Source: Chrysopilus asiliformis
Lineage: Eukaryota; Arthropoda; Insecta; Diptera; Rhagionidae
NCBI GenBank assembly: GCA_964034945.1
Contig: OZ035961.1
Span: forward strand, 30,468,184-30,532,183
Length of the DNA: 64,000 nucleotides
Direction: 5' to 3'
Below are positions 22,914 to 33,659 of this stretch, piece after piece. The notes below the pieces were generated by a model. It was not told the origin of the DNA. It made no database searches and saw nothing but the letters and a program-made list of their open reading frames with translations. Numbering within the stretch: position 1 is the first letter of the stretch; every line of letters starts with the position of its first letter. The position numbers and the translations under genes were made by a program.

Positions 22914-23625
22914 ATGCCAAAACTCACCGAAGGAAGACTCACCGAAATCCAAACTCACTGATAGTAAAATTTACCCCAACCCCCCTCACCCGACTCCACA
23001 TCATCCACAGCTCGAGTTAACCTTTCGGTGAGTTTTTTTTCATTGAGTTTTCCTTTCGGTGAGTTTTTTATACCCGTATGGTGAAACCAAAGGGTATATT
23101 ATTTTTGCCTTACCGTGTGTAACGCCAAGATCCCGTTATCACACACAAAAATGAATTACACCAGTGTATTTCGAATGATAAAAAAAATTGAATTTTGCAT
23201 GTCCGTCTATCCGTCTGTACGTCTGTCCGTTTGTGGCGTGGATTGCGGGCGCAGGGATTGAGCTAGAGACTTGAAATTTTACGCAGATTCGTTTTTCGTA
23301 AAATGCAAGGCTAAGTTCGTTCATGAACAAAATTTGACCATTAGTGGGGGTATCCTCTATACGAACGAAAACGTTTTTTGTGAATATCTCAATAACGGTG
23401 CTTGTGCAGGAACAAAAGTTATTTAGGATATGATTCTACATAAAACTCCCATACATCAAAATCCGATTGGAATAAATTTTAAAAAATCTTATTGAAAAGT
23501 TTGACTTCAAAGTCAAAAGTTTGACTTCAATGTCACCATACGGGTTTTCAATAATTGCCAGACTGGCAATTATAGCTTTTGTTATGTTTTTTCATTGAGT
23601 TTCCCTTTCGGTGAGTTTTGCCTCA
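22914..23625. mobile_element. 'CTCACCGAA' inverted-repeat element, split by a HINE insertion
   Basis: The left end has CCAAAACTCACCGAAGGAAG and ACTCACCGAAATCC. The right side has repeated TTTCGGTGAGTTTT and ends GGTGAGTTTTGCC. A run TTTCGGTGAGTTTTTTTTCA near 23025 is an unoccupied duplicate of the site that received the HINE-like element at 23068-23590. Confidence 0.6.
23068..23590 (+). mobile_element. HINE/DINE-1-like Helentron derivative, copy 1
   Basis: It starts TTATACCCGTATGGTGAAAC and soon has AAGGGTATATT. A subterminal inverted repeat pairs ACCCGTATGGTGA near the 5' end with TCACCATACGGGT near the 3' end. Between them are a GTCY run and a block GCGCAGGGATTGAGCTAGAG. After the distal inverted repeat comes a perfect hairpin, ATTGCCAG-A-CTGGCAAT, then TTATAGCTTTTGTTATGTT. 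This is the layout described for DINE-1/HINE elements: subTIRs, GTCY microsatellite, 3' stem-loop, T/T insertion. No protein. Confidence 0.82.
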
Positions 23626-23897
23626 CGGCTTTTTTTTACCCCAATAATACCACACGTATCAAAGAAATGTATTTTTTTTTCGATTAAGTTGGCATAATTT
23701 AAAAAAAAAACATTTTCAATTTCAAGTAATATTCTTGTACTTCCTAATTTCTTAAAGAAAATTCCACTGTTTGTCTTTTTTTTTATTAATACATTTTGCA
23801 CGATTTTGTATTTGCCCGACCATCCTGTATCAACATATAATTTCGCTATTGTCTGATTATATGTTGTGACTTGTTCAACTTTTACCTTAGTCTGCTT

Positions 23898-24233
23898 TTA
23901 TGTTAACGAAAATGTAGTTTGCATCACCTTATTCCATTTTGGGGGATTTTTGGTTTTTGTATGTTCTGTGGGATTAGCGAGACAGTATAAAACAGCACCG
24001 ATAACAACAGCCAGAAACAATCCCAGAAGCAATAAGACTCGTGCTCTACTTGCTACTTTTTGATGTTGTTCCTTTTGAGATTTTTTGGGTGAAAAACATC
24101 TAAAGATGCTTAAAGAGTAATACTCTTCAAAACCGCCACGTCGGAGTAGAAACGGAGATGAAACAAGTTGAATACGACGGTCCTGAAAGATGGAGTAGTT
24201 GAAGTGTAAAAAAATCCCTCGACTTTCTAACAA
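23898..24233 (-). other. Possible coding exon with a single membrane segment (weak)
   Basis: A 111-codon minus-strand frame ends with a basic stretch (SPKKSQKEQHQKVASRAR), a clean hydrophobic segment (VLLLLGLFLAVVIGAVLYCL) and a Lys/Pro-rich tail. AATAAG|GTGATG late in the frame could be a splice donor, and CATCTTTAG just before the SPKKSQ part could be an acceptor. The region 23.9-24.65 kb has more balanced composition than its surroundings and shows no known repeat. I do not recognise the protein. It could be a signal-anchor exon of an unknown minus-strand gene, or chance. Confidence 0.22.
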
Positions 24234-24239
24234 AGATAC

Positions 24240-25668
24240 AAAAATGGAGATCGTCTAAAGCGGCATTTGAGTAGGGGAACATGATTTTTTGTTCCAATAG
24301 AGGTAAACATTCTAAAGTCACAAAAACTGATGATCATCATTCCTATCTCTCTATCGTGGGCACGTTATCTACAGAAACGGCGGCGGATAAGAACAGAAAA
24401 GAAATTCAACCGCACTAAAGCCTTCATTTCGGACTACTTTCTCCTGACGAAAATAACATCGCATAGTGCTATATAGTGTAGACAAGGAATCCTTTGCCGC
24501 GGCGACACACGGAACAACAATAAGCCGAGTGAAAACCACAAAAAAGGCTGAGGGAAGCGTATATACAGGATGGCATTAGCAGGAGTCCCGAAGGTGGCAA
24601 AGAGGATGAAATTTGCATTAAGTACGGTGTACAAAGTCATTGCGCCATTATCTGGCGGAATTCATAGGGACACATTAAAAAAAAAAAAGAAAGAAAAAAA
24701 AAAACAAGCCTGAATAAAATGAAAATACGGATGCGGCTTGCTAGAAGGACCTAACTGTGTACTACATAGATATTATGTTGGTAAAAAATCCATGTGCTTT
24801 TTATGTATTCACCTATTGATATATACTTGCGTATCTATAGATATGCGAGTCGGGGTGCCTCCAGAGAATTCATACAGCCGGCTGTGATAGGGTGAAAAGC
24901 TCTTTTGTCGTGAAGCAAAGCTATGAATGGAATCCGAATTATTTATGGCACCTTTAGCAGGAATATCCTAGCACGGTGTCGCCGTCTTTTTCACAATGAC
25001 TCGAATCGCTTGGGTGCTGTTAACTCTTTATGTGCTTTGAGATATAATTTTTTTTTCATATAATATATACATTTTTTCTAACATGTCACTGTTGCTGTAT
25101 GGAATACATATGTTTTTCACTCGTGTATCTTTTCCATCCTACGAACAAACATAACATAGAAAAAAATACATGAAAAATCACTCGAAAGACAACGCAAATG
25201 TATAGAATATTATATGCTTGCTTGTTGATGCTATTTAAGTTTGTCACATATGGATTAAAAACATTGGTAAAAAATCACTCTTTAATATACATGAATGTGT
25301 AGAAATTTATGTAGAGGCTAAAACCACTATTAAGGCCTTGTACGACCCTTCCGACCTAACCATGGGCTAACCCAAAGCTTTGTCAGGGATTTGATTCATC
25401 AATAAAATGCTGTGTCAACATTTTTGTTAATGATCAACAGGCTCACATAATTTCTATCGATTCATTTTTTTAGATAATGTGATGGATATCTCTTTCCTAA
25501 CGAAATAATTGCGTTAGAGAGAGGTTTAGATTAGTGGACATAATTTTTTTTGTTAGCTTATATTGAACGTAGTTTAAGCACTTCGCGTTCGGGGGTAAAT
25601 TTCATGAAATTTAGGCATATAATCTTACTAAAGTTGTATAAAAATAGATGTTATCTATAGAATGATTG
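24240..25668. other. Intergenic DNA, relatively repeat-free
   Basis: The segment 24240-24660 is less AT-rich than average. The rest is ordinary AT-rich DNA. No supported gene or element. Confidence 0.4.
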
Positions 25669-25670
25669 TA

Positions 25671-26616
25671 CAGGGTGTTCCAATGGCATGGACTGATGTT
25701 AACAGGAAATAACACAATGTTGTTTGTTAAAATTTTCTGATTTCTTTATTAAATCTCATGCACGCAGAGAAAAAAATAGTAAATCTAATTACTTTGTAAT
25801 GGGAAATCTGGACTATGATTAAAATAGTCCAATTACAAAATAGTTAATTTCAATTGAAAAAATAGTCAATTTAACTACAAAATATAGAATTTTATTACTA
25901 AGTAGTTAAATTTCATATAAAAATTGTCGGTTTAGACTATTATTATAATTGAAATTAACTATTTTAGTAATAGTCACGATTCCTCATTATAAAATAGTAA
26001 AATTTACTATCTTTTCTCTGTGTGTGTTATTTGGCACATGTAAATTATCCGCAAAGCTTCACTCGATGCTCAAAATTTTTGATGACACTCTATGCATAAT
26101 TGCTCCTCGATCTCACGAATATGCCTTATTATCTCGTCCTTCAGCTGTTGAATTGTTATTGGCTTGTGGGCATAGACTTTACTCTTGAGATAACCCCAAA
26201 GGAAGAAGTCCAAAATCACACCTCTTGGTCGCCAATTGATTTAGCTGTTTCGAAAGATGATGCGAACTGATAACTTCTCATTCAATAAGGCCATTGCTGC
26301 ATTGGCTGTTTGGCATGTGGCGCCATCCTGTTGAAACCACAAATCATCGACATCAATAGCATTTAATTCAGGTTAGAAAAAGTTGGTCAAAAAATCAAAA
26401 AAAAAATCACCAAGTGCGTGAAATGCATTTTTGTTTGAACGCCTATTTTCGTAATAGGCTTTAATAACTTTAACACGTTATTCGATTGTTAATTTTTCCA
26501 TGGTTGAAATTGTCAAAGACTGAACGTGTCAAACGTCAAAACAGATGTCAAAAATCATTAAACTTTTATGCCTCAATCACATTTAACATCGGTCCAAGCA
26601 ATTGGTACACCCGATG
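25671..26616 (-). mobile_element. Tc1/mariner element, internally deleted and mutated
   Basis: TA flanks both ends (25669-25670 and 26617-26618). The ends are CAGGGTGTTCCAATGGCATG and, inverted, CATCGGGTGTACCAATTGCT; both continue to GATGTTAA. On the minus strand an ATG at 26501 starts MEKLTIE, hits a TAA, and continues RVKVIKAYYENRRS. After a missing middle the frame resumes at DDLWFQQDGATCQTANAAMA, the region of a mariner catalytic Asp. It then reads IINW/RPRG and DFFLWGYLKSKVYAHKPITI up to EEQLC. Several stops are present. The 3' part of the gene is interrupted by a MITE at 25761-26024. Confidence 0.85.
25761..26024. mobile_element. MITE nested in the mariner relic
   Basis: The ends are CACGCAGAGAAAAAAATAGT and, inverted, CACACAGAGAAAAGATAGTA; both continue AAAT. 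Dinucleotide TG flanks each side (25759-25760, 26025-26026). The interior repeats 'TAGTTAAATTT'-like words in both orientations. 264 bp, non-coding. Confidence 0.75.
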
Positions 26617-26619
26617 TAT

Positions 26620-28978
26620 GGATAGGAACAGGCAAAGTGGCGCCTGGGGCAAAATCCACGTTTGGCGCCCTCTTCATTTGAAAAAAATTGGTAAAACGCA
26701 TTTTTGTGTATGCTTGGACATTTTGAAAGGTCGATCATTGATGTAACAGCTCCTAGAGAAGAGTATTTTCTTTCCTTTGTGGGGTCCGAATTTTTCAAGA
26801 AAATGACGTTTAGGCGCCTTTATGCTAGAACCCGGCCTCAATGTCAAGCCGATTAGATTTTAAAAGTAAATTTAATTTTTGTATCTTGAATAAATTTTGT
26901 AGTACAAAAAAATAGTAAATTGTAATTTCAAAAATATTTAATAATATATTAAATGTTTGCGTTGGTTTAATATAATTTATATTCTCAAGAAGTCAGAATA
27001 AATTGTTGACATTTTATGTAAGGAATAGAAAGTTCTTTGCCTTTTATCTATCATGTAATGTGTGATAAAAAGGAGCAAAAGTGATGAAAACGTCCGAAAA
27101 GGAAACGAGGGTATACCATAAAGTCAAATAACTTTTCTGTCACTTTTGATTATTTCTTATGGCAAACATTAGAAAACTTTTCCTTTCGAATAATCTCTAT
27201 CAACTATATGCTTTCAAAATATTTTCTTGTTCCAAAGTTTTGGTATATTTCTGATAGAATTTCACATTGGGTGAATTAAAAGTTTATCAAAGCTCGAAAA
27301 AAGATTTGATAGGTCCTCCATATTAATAAAGATGACTTTTTGTTATCAAAGTGAATGAGTCACCTGTCATACCATAATTATTTTACCTCCTCAAGTAATT
27401 TGTTACTTTCTTATACGTAGTAGAATACAGTATTGTATTCATGAAAAATTTCGACCTCTTAATTTTGCCTAAATAACATTTCCTGAGCACTCCCCATGTA
27501 GCAACGAAGATCGTAAAGTGGTCATGGCAACCATAAAGTTGCGAAATTAGAGTCGGGACGACTACTTTACAACCTTTTATGCTCCTTGGGTCCTGAGTCG
27601 ATTGGAGTCATATTAAAAAATTGTCTTTCTGAAACTAATAGAGCTAGAGCCAATTTTACAGGCATGTTTGGTCCTGGAATGGGGCAATCCTTTCAACTTT
27701 TGATGAAAATTCGTTAACCGGAAGTAACCAAAATCGCAATTTCGTTTTAGTCTTATGTATAACAAAAGTTGAAGACAAAAAAAATTTTCTACATCTTTTA
27801 CTAGAACTTCGAGATATTATCAGTAAAACAATTATTGTCGAAAATTTTAAAAACTATTTTTTGAGGATTTTTCTTTTATCACAATTTACCCATTTTTCTT
27901 ATGAGTATGTAAATAGTCCTTAGCGAAACCAAAATTCTTTATCATCGGTTATACGGGGAGGATCTAATGATATGCGAGAAAATTTTTTCTCTGAATGGCT
28001 TTAAGGATTCATTCAGGTTCAACGATGCCGGCAATTCTCAGATGTCGAAACCTATTTTCCCCCCGACGCTCAAAAACCAAATCATTTCGGTGGATCAATA
28101 GAAAAAAGGACGAATGAAGCCAGTAAACCAAGGCCAAAAATTGAAGTAAAATCTGCTCGTTTTTACTATTACTGTGCCAAGTAAGAATGATGACAGCAGC
28201 ATCTTAGGTGGAGGTGGGAGTAAAATTCTCGTCAGGGTGGTGGTGGTGGCATTGCAGGAAATATCTTTTATTTCACAAATTTTATATCTCTGGGCAACTT
28301 AACTACGGAAACAGCACACTCGTAGTTTCCATCAGTTCTTTGTCTTTTCTTATATAAAGTGTCTGTCATTTTCACATCTTTCCTAAATTAGATGTCACTT
28401 CTTCGTAATCGTCTGCACGAAGCGTGTATTTGCGTAATTAAGTTTGGGCGCATAGAGCAGCATGGCTCCGTTTTCTTATGCTGTGACAGAAAATGAAAAT
28501 GATGTCATATTAGAGCTTTATCACTCAGTAGGTGGATCTACAGTTGGAATATATTTCTTTTTCAATTAGACGAAAAGAAAACGATGAAATGAAAAATTCA
28601 GCAGTTAGTACTATGACAAGAAGAGAACTGCTTCAAAAAATTCATGAAGGACACCCTCAAACCTTTGATTTTAAATGTGAAAGAATCTAGATATTCAATT
28701 TAAATTTTTTATTTTGAAATTGAATTTATATATATGAATGAAAAAACTTTGCAAAATTTATGTTTTTAGACGATTTTTGTCATTTTTTTTTGTTTTAAGA
28801 AAATCTCTTAAAACTTTTAATAAAATACTAAGAGGCTCGTTATAGTTTTACGATAATTAAAAAACTATTATTGTAGAAATAACAGGGCCACGGGTTTCTT
28901 ATTTTTGCATCAAAACCCACCGTTTTTGATTGACCTGCAAGCAGCATGGTAAAACTTGCCCTGCATGTGAAATAGACG
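26620..28978. other. Intergenic DNA with a worn repeat at ~27600-27870
   Basis: The segment 27600-27870 holds, inverted, the words of the 'CCGGTTAAC' repeat that also occurs at 39370-39840 and 43870-44220: TTGGTCCTGGAATG, GTTAACCGGAAGTAACC, CTAGAACTTCGAGATAT. The remainder is unremarkable. Confidence 0.45.
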
Positions 28979-31427
28979 CCAAAATTTTCTATTCAATTTA
29001 AGATCTAGATTTTGTAATTTTTTAAGCCAAAAAGCAAGCCACTCGAATATGCCATAACAGACACAGACTGACGTACAGAAAGACATTTTTGTAATAATGC
29101 TCCAGTCGATACAGGAGTGCTCGAGAAATGGTTTTTTTTAGACAAAATTAAGTGCTCGAATACCGTGTATAAAAAAGTAAAACGCTATGCTGTTTTTAAA
29201 AATACAACTGTTGAAAAAATTTGGATCAAATTTCCACAGTTTTCCTTCTGCCTTTCTGAAAACCCTTCTCCTGCTACCTTCCACAATTCGGACGGGATTT
29301 GGAGTCTGTGTTTACTATGGAAGAGGTCATTCTCCGTAGAAATTCTTCATCCACTTAAATCTTCTCCACCCCGTAAACCGCACTCCTGTCATATCTTACA
29401 GGCCGAGTTTTTTTCACATTTTAGTATTTGTCGATAAGAGTTGAGCCTCTGATCAATAATTCGAAAAAAACCCTAAAAATTTAAATTTCAATCCTCGAAC
29501 TAGTTCTGAAAAAATCAATTTTTCGTAAAGTTTTTTTTTGCAGCACGTTGGGCATTAGTCTTTAGTGTAAATTTACGATGGTTTATTGCTGTGAATCGTG
29601 AAATAACGTTGACCTCGCAAGAAGTGTTTCTGGTTGAAAGTTTCGGAGTGAAACAGCCAAAGTAATTCAAAATTTCAAAAGAATATTAGTGCGGGTAGCT
29701 GTAGTTATAAACTATGGTTAGTTTGGTCTAAAGGTACTTGTAACACAAATTTGCCTATTTTTCAATAATTTTCTATATTTTCCAACGTAGTTTTATACAA
29801 ATTCCAGCTTTTATTCAAGCATTTGCCTAACTTGTGCCCTTTCTTTTCCACAAACTTCTGAAACATTAATTAAAACACTATGCCATTATTCAATGGTTGA
29901 ACAATAACCGAAAGTGCTTTTTGAAAACAAGCCAGAAAGTATAGAACAGAAAAAAAATCCTTACTCTCCCTAGTTGTAGAGAAACCCATAGAAATCCTTT
30001 AGAATAGAACTTGGCAAGCTTGAGTCTTTCACTTTGGTGGGGAACCGACATAAATCTGATGGTCCTCCTCATATAATACAGGATTGGGGTTTGCGGATTC
30101 TATTCTACGGCGGAATGGTATGAGAATACTGAATTTTCTATGGTATTCGTACCAGCGTGCAAGTTAACTGAAAAAAAGTTTTAATCGTCTTGGAAAACTT
30201 TGTAATGTTAAGGGTAAAAGTCATAAGCATGGTTCAAAGTACACACGTGAATATAAATGAGGATGTGTATGTCCTTGCGCTTATCGTTGTTGTATGTAAA
30301 AATGTTGTTAATTCAATAATGGGGCATCGTCGCGACTTGCTATTTCACTTGCCATTTTTAAAACTGGCTTCTGTTTAGTGCATTATTCCGGCGGCAGATT
30401 TTTAGAGTCCTATAGGGTTGCTGGAAAATTTACCAGAGAGTTTAAATCTCCCCACAACATGCCCTTTTTTATAATATGTATACAAACAAATACAGACATT
30501 TTGGTAGATTCTATTTAAAGTCAAGTTTAAATGAAACCGAAATGTACGCAAATCCACAAAAGTGTTTCGTTGTTGTTCGTATATATATATAGAGGTCGAG
30601 TTGAGCATTTTAGGGCCAAACTTTAATTAAGGTTAATTAGAAAGTTTTCCTTTTCTCATTTTATGAGATTGAATTGTTATGTTACCATCATCCAGATTGG
30701 TTTTCTACTAAATGGGTGTAACTTTGATTTTGTTTACCAAATTCTATACAATTCTCATACGATTTTCTATTTTAAATCGTTACACTAACAGAGCTCTAAC
30801 TAAACAAAGGCCATCTAAAGATGAAGGATATGTTTATGGTTTCCCTATACTAAAATATTTGCATGTAAATTGAGTTGTGTTTAATTCGATATATCGCTGA
30901 GTGGGTAGCTCGCAATTATTGCTAGGTTGTTACACTTTTAATGGGCTATTAAACGTGTTTTGTAAGCATTAATTTAGAAATGATTTGCATGTATTGTTAT
31001 GTGCTTTAATCCCGGCAAATTCGATAATTCGTGATCAATAGGGGAGCAGTTAAGTTGCTGAATATATTTGAATGAGAATTTTGGGAAAATGGTTTTATCC
31101 TTTTAGGTTTAATTAATGATAATTACAACATTATCTTAATTACATGTGGAAGTCCGTTTTTAGTGGATCAGTTTGTATAATTAAATTCTGGAGACCTGCA
31201 TGCATGTATAACAGTTCAATACAAATGTACATAAAAATGATTTTTTTTAAAAATCCTCGGACATCGACCGAAATTGCTGAATTTTATGCAAATTAAAGAA
31301 TAGAACACTATCTGATGAGATTTGCTATCTGATAAGATTTTTTTTCAAATTTTTAAATTTGAACAAATAAACCAGATGTTTGAAACAATTGAGATAAAAA
31401 TTGATAGTAATCACCTCCAATTGAATA
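28979..31427. other. Intergenic DNA, nothing supported
   Basis: The first ~80 bp look like the end of a 'TATGGCG' MITE. The frame at 29117-29437 (plus, 106 codons) shows no domain. No other structure found. Confidence 0.4.
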
Positions 31428-31429
31428 TA

Positions 31430-31533
31430 CACGGAGAGAAACAATAAGTCAGATTCCTACAAAAATAGGAATATACGAGACAGTGAAATTTTTTGGTAAT
31501 GAGTAGGTCTTGGTCCTATTATTTCTCTCCGTG
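31430..31533. mobile_element. Small MITE (104 bp), TA target duplication
   Basis: The ends are CACGGAGAGAAACAATAAGT and, inverted, CACGGAGAGAAATAATAGGA, flanked by TA on both sides. Interior words (GATTCCTACAAAAATAGGAA) link it to the half-copy at 17186. TA duplication suggests mobilisation by a Tc1/mariner-type transposase. Confidence 0.8.
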
Positions 31534-31867
31534 TATTTGGATTTTTTCTTCGTGTGTCGAACACACAGCCCAAACACTTCTTGCTACAAATTGTTCAAAT
31601 TGTGTCGAAAATTGTCGAGGAAACTTCATGTGGCTCATGTGACTCAGTCTGTAATGAGATACCTTTTAATAACGGTACGAATATGATTAATCGAAAAATC
31701 CTTTAATCTATATTTACCGTTTTTTTTAACGGAATTGTAGTTTTCAAGAAATTGAAGGTGGTATTTTTTACTACTGGCACTTTTAATCCCACCTTAGTTT
31801 TCATATCAAGGCATCCCTCGATTTTCGATGTTTTTGGGCGTATAAAATATCGTCTTGGAAATTTCAT

Positions 31868-32008
31868 AGAAAGTTTAAAATAAGCGCCGTATATCGAACG
31901 ATTCTCGTCGTATATCGAGACCCTCAACAAAACAGTTTATAGAAAGTTTCAAAAAGGCGCCGTATATCGAATGACTTTCGTCGTATATCGAGACCGTCAA
32001 CAAAACAC
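31868..32008. repeat. Tandem pair (~73-bp units) interrupted by a Harbinger element
   Basis: Two units share TATAGAAAGTTT, GCGCCGTATATCGAA and TCGTCGTATATCGAGACC. Related sequence resumes directly after the Harbinger element at about 33602 (GCGTCGTACATCGAAACG). The transposon therefore landed in a pre-existing array. Confidence 0.65.
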
Positions 32009-32210
32009 TAATGCCCGGTTCCACAGTGCAAGCTTAAGCTTCGGTTCAGTTAAACTTCAGAATTAGTTTAAGCTTTAGCTCAAGATACAACTATTTCACA
32101 GTCAAATTTTATGTGTGGTTCAACAAAACCAAGTTCACTGAGTTTTGGAAGTCAGTGTCCCTCTCCTGTTACTCAAGTTTGTACTTGTAGTGAGTAATTT
32201 CGATATATAT

Positions 32211-32408
32211 TTACAAACCTGGAGATTGAATCCGTACATGGCTACAGTCCATGACAGCAATCACTCTTGGGAATCGAGCAATACTATAATATTCTTTCAT
32301 CATTCCATCATTCCAATAATTAAAATTTCTTCTGCTATATTCTTCATCATTCTTTGAAAATACTAATGAATTGGAAGATGTAAACATCAACAATCTCCTA
32401 GGCTTCAT
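32211..32408 (-). pseudogene. Harbinger transposase fragment (HARBI1-like)
   Basis: The 65-codon frame contains YYSIARFPRVIAVMDCSHVR followed by IQSPGL and a stop. This matches the FP-x-VIG-x-D-x-TH-x-x-I-x-x-P block around the first catalytic aspartate of Harbinger transposases. The product is normally about 350-450 residues; everything after this block is missing here. It cannot be active. Confidence 0.8.
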
Positions 32409-32439
32409 AAAAAGCTCACACTGGTTCGAGTAGAGAAGA

Positions 32440-32522
32440 AATAAATAAATAAAAATGTGGTATCACAATGGACCTCATTGGTCTAAGTGGGTCGGATGAC
32501 CGCCACTCTAACCTACCTACCT
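32440..32522 (+). mobile_element. Short non-LTR retroelement (LINE/SINE) 3' tail
   Basis: The sequence GTGGTATCACAATGGACCTC..GGTCTAAGTGGGTCGGATGA..CCGCCACTCTAACC ends in an ACCT-type tandem run. This closely resembles tails of insect LINEs and SINEs ending in CTAACCTAACC; that resemblance is from memory. It sits inside the Harbinger element. Confidence 0.45.
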
Positions 32523-32792
32523 ACCTTCTTCATCAAAACAGAAATATTCTTCATCACTTTTGTCAATCATATCACTAAAATCGCTATCCATTATAATTAG
32601 TTCAACAAAATATCTAATTTAAAAAATCAAACAGTTTTGATGTGTCAATCAAAATTAAAAACGACCGCTTTGATCTCGGAAACGCGATAGGAAAAATGAC
32701 ATTTCTAACACTTAAGCTTGTGAGTTCAGATTTGAGCGTCAATATTTTACGGCTCAAATTGAACCGGCATTTGAACTCAGTTCAACACCTAA

Positions 32793-33514
32793 TAGCGAAA
32801 ACACAATGGCGCGTCAACGCGTTCGTAAGCTTTGACATTTCAGCGCACCAAGCACGCTTTGAAGCATCTGTGCTAAAACCTAATAGCGCTTCGTAGAACT
32901 ACACGCTTCACTATTTTTATTTTAAATAAAATGGAAATAAAGAGTTTATGGGAATTAAAAAGCATTTGGAAGACATAGAATTTGTTGCAGGAGTAGTACA
33001 CAAAGCACATGAATTAAAAACATCAATTGATGATGGTGAATTCAATGATGGTGAATTGAAAGAGATGCGGACGACTTCTTTATAACATAAGTTATTTAAA
33101 TAAAAGCCACGATGATCCTTAGCATCTTTTAAAGTCACTAAAATAATCGGCGAATATATTTGAATTATTTTTACTTTATTTTTTGTCTTGTTATTCCGCA
33201 TTTTCACACAATTTCGATTTTAGAGTGCATAAATATTCATTATTTTTCTCTTTTTTAATTAATCGTTTCATAAAGGCATCATTTGCCCCACCATTTTCCA
33301 AGAATCACTCACAATACGCAATTTTCATTCAAATTTCAAAGCGCCAACGCGTCTGAAAGTAGAAAGTAGGTCTACTCCAAGCGTCAGGGCGCTTTGAAGC
33401 ATCAAGGCGAAGCGCCATTATAAATCGTTCCATAGTTAAGCCACGGATTTTACTTTTGAAGCGTCGAAATGTCAAAGCTTACGCACGCCTTGACGCGTCA
33501 TTGTGTTTTCACTA
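32793..33514. mobile_element. Nested TAA-flanked non-autonomous element
   Basis: TAA flanks both sides (32790-32792, 33515-33517). The ends TAGCGAAAACACAATGGCGC and, inverted, TAGTGAAAACACAATGACGC match over about 50 bp through AGCTTTGACATTTC. 722 bp. A short minus-strand frame inside (32917-33207) shows no transposase motif. Probably another Harbinger-type derivative. Confidence 0.78.
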
Positions 33515-33659
33515 TAAACCAGTACTGTGAAACAGTGAATACAGTTGAGCGAAAGCTTATCCTCAATCCGAAGCTTAAGCTCACACTGTGGAACCGGGCA
33601 TAAGCGTCGTACATCGAAACGTTCTATATCGAAGCGTTTTTAATCGAGAGATGTCTGTA

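Larger units (their letters stand above)
32012..33600 (-). mobile_element. PIF/Harbinger element with degenerate transposase and nested insertions
   Basis: TAA duplications flank it (32009-32011, 33601-33603). The terminal inverted repeats read TGCCCGGTTCCACAGTG on both sides and continue through AGCTTAAGCTTCGG with two mismatches. A transposase remnant is on the minus strand at 32211-32408. A TAA-flanked MITE-like element occupies 32793-33514, and a LINE/SINE-like tail lies at about 32440-32522. The three-base TWA duplication is the PIF/Harbinger signature. Confidence 0.87.

Noticed and set aside
29117..29437. 106-codon plus-strand frame
   Set aside because: No domain recognised, no splice or repeat context; treated as chance.
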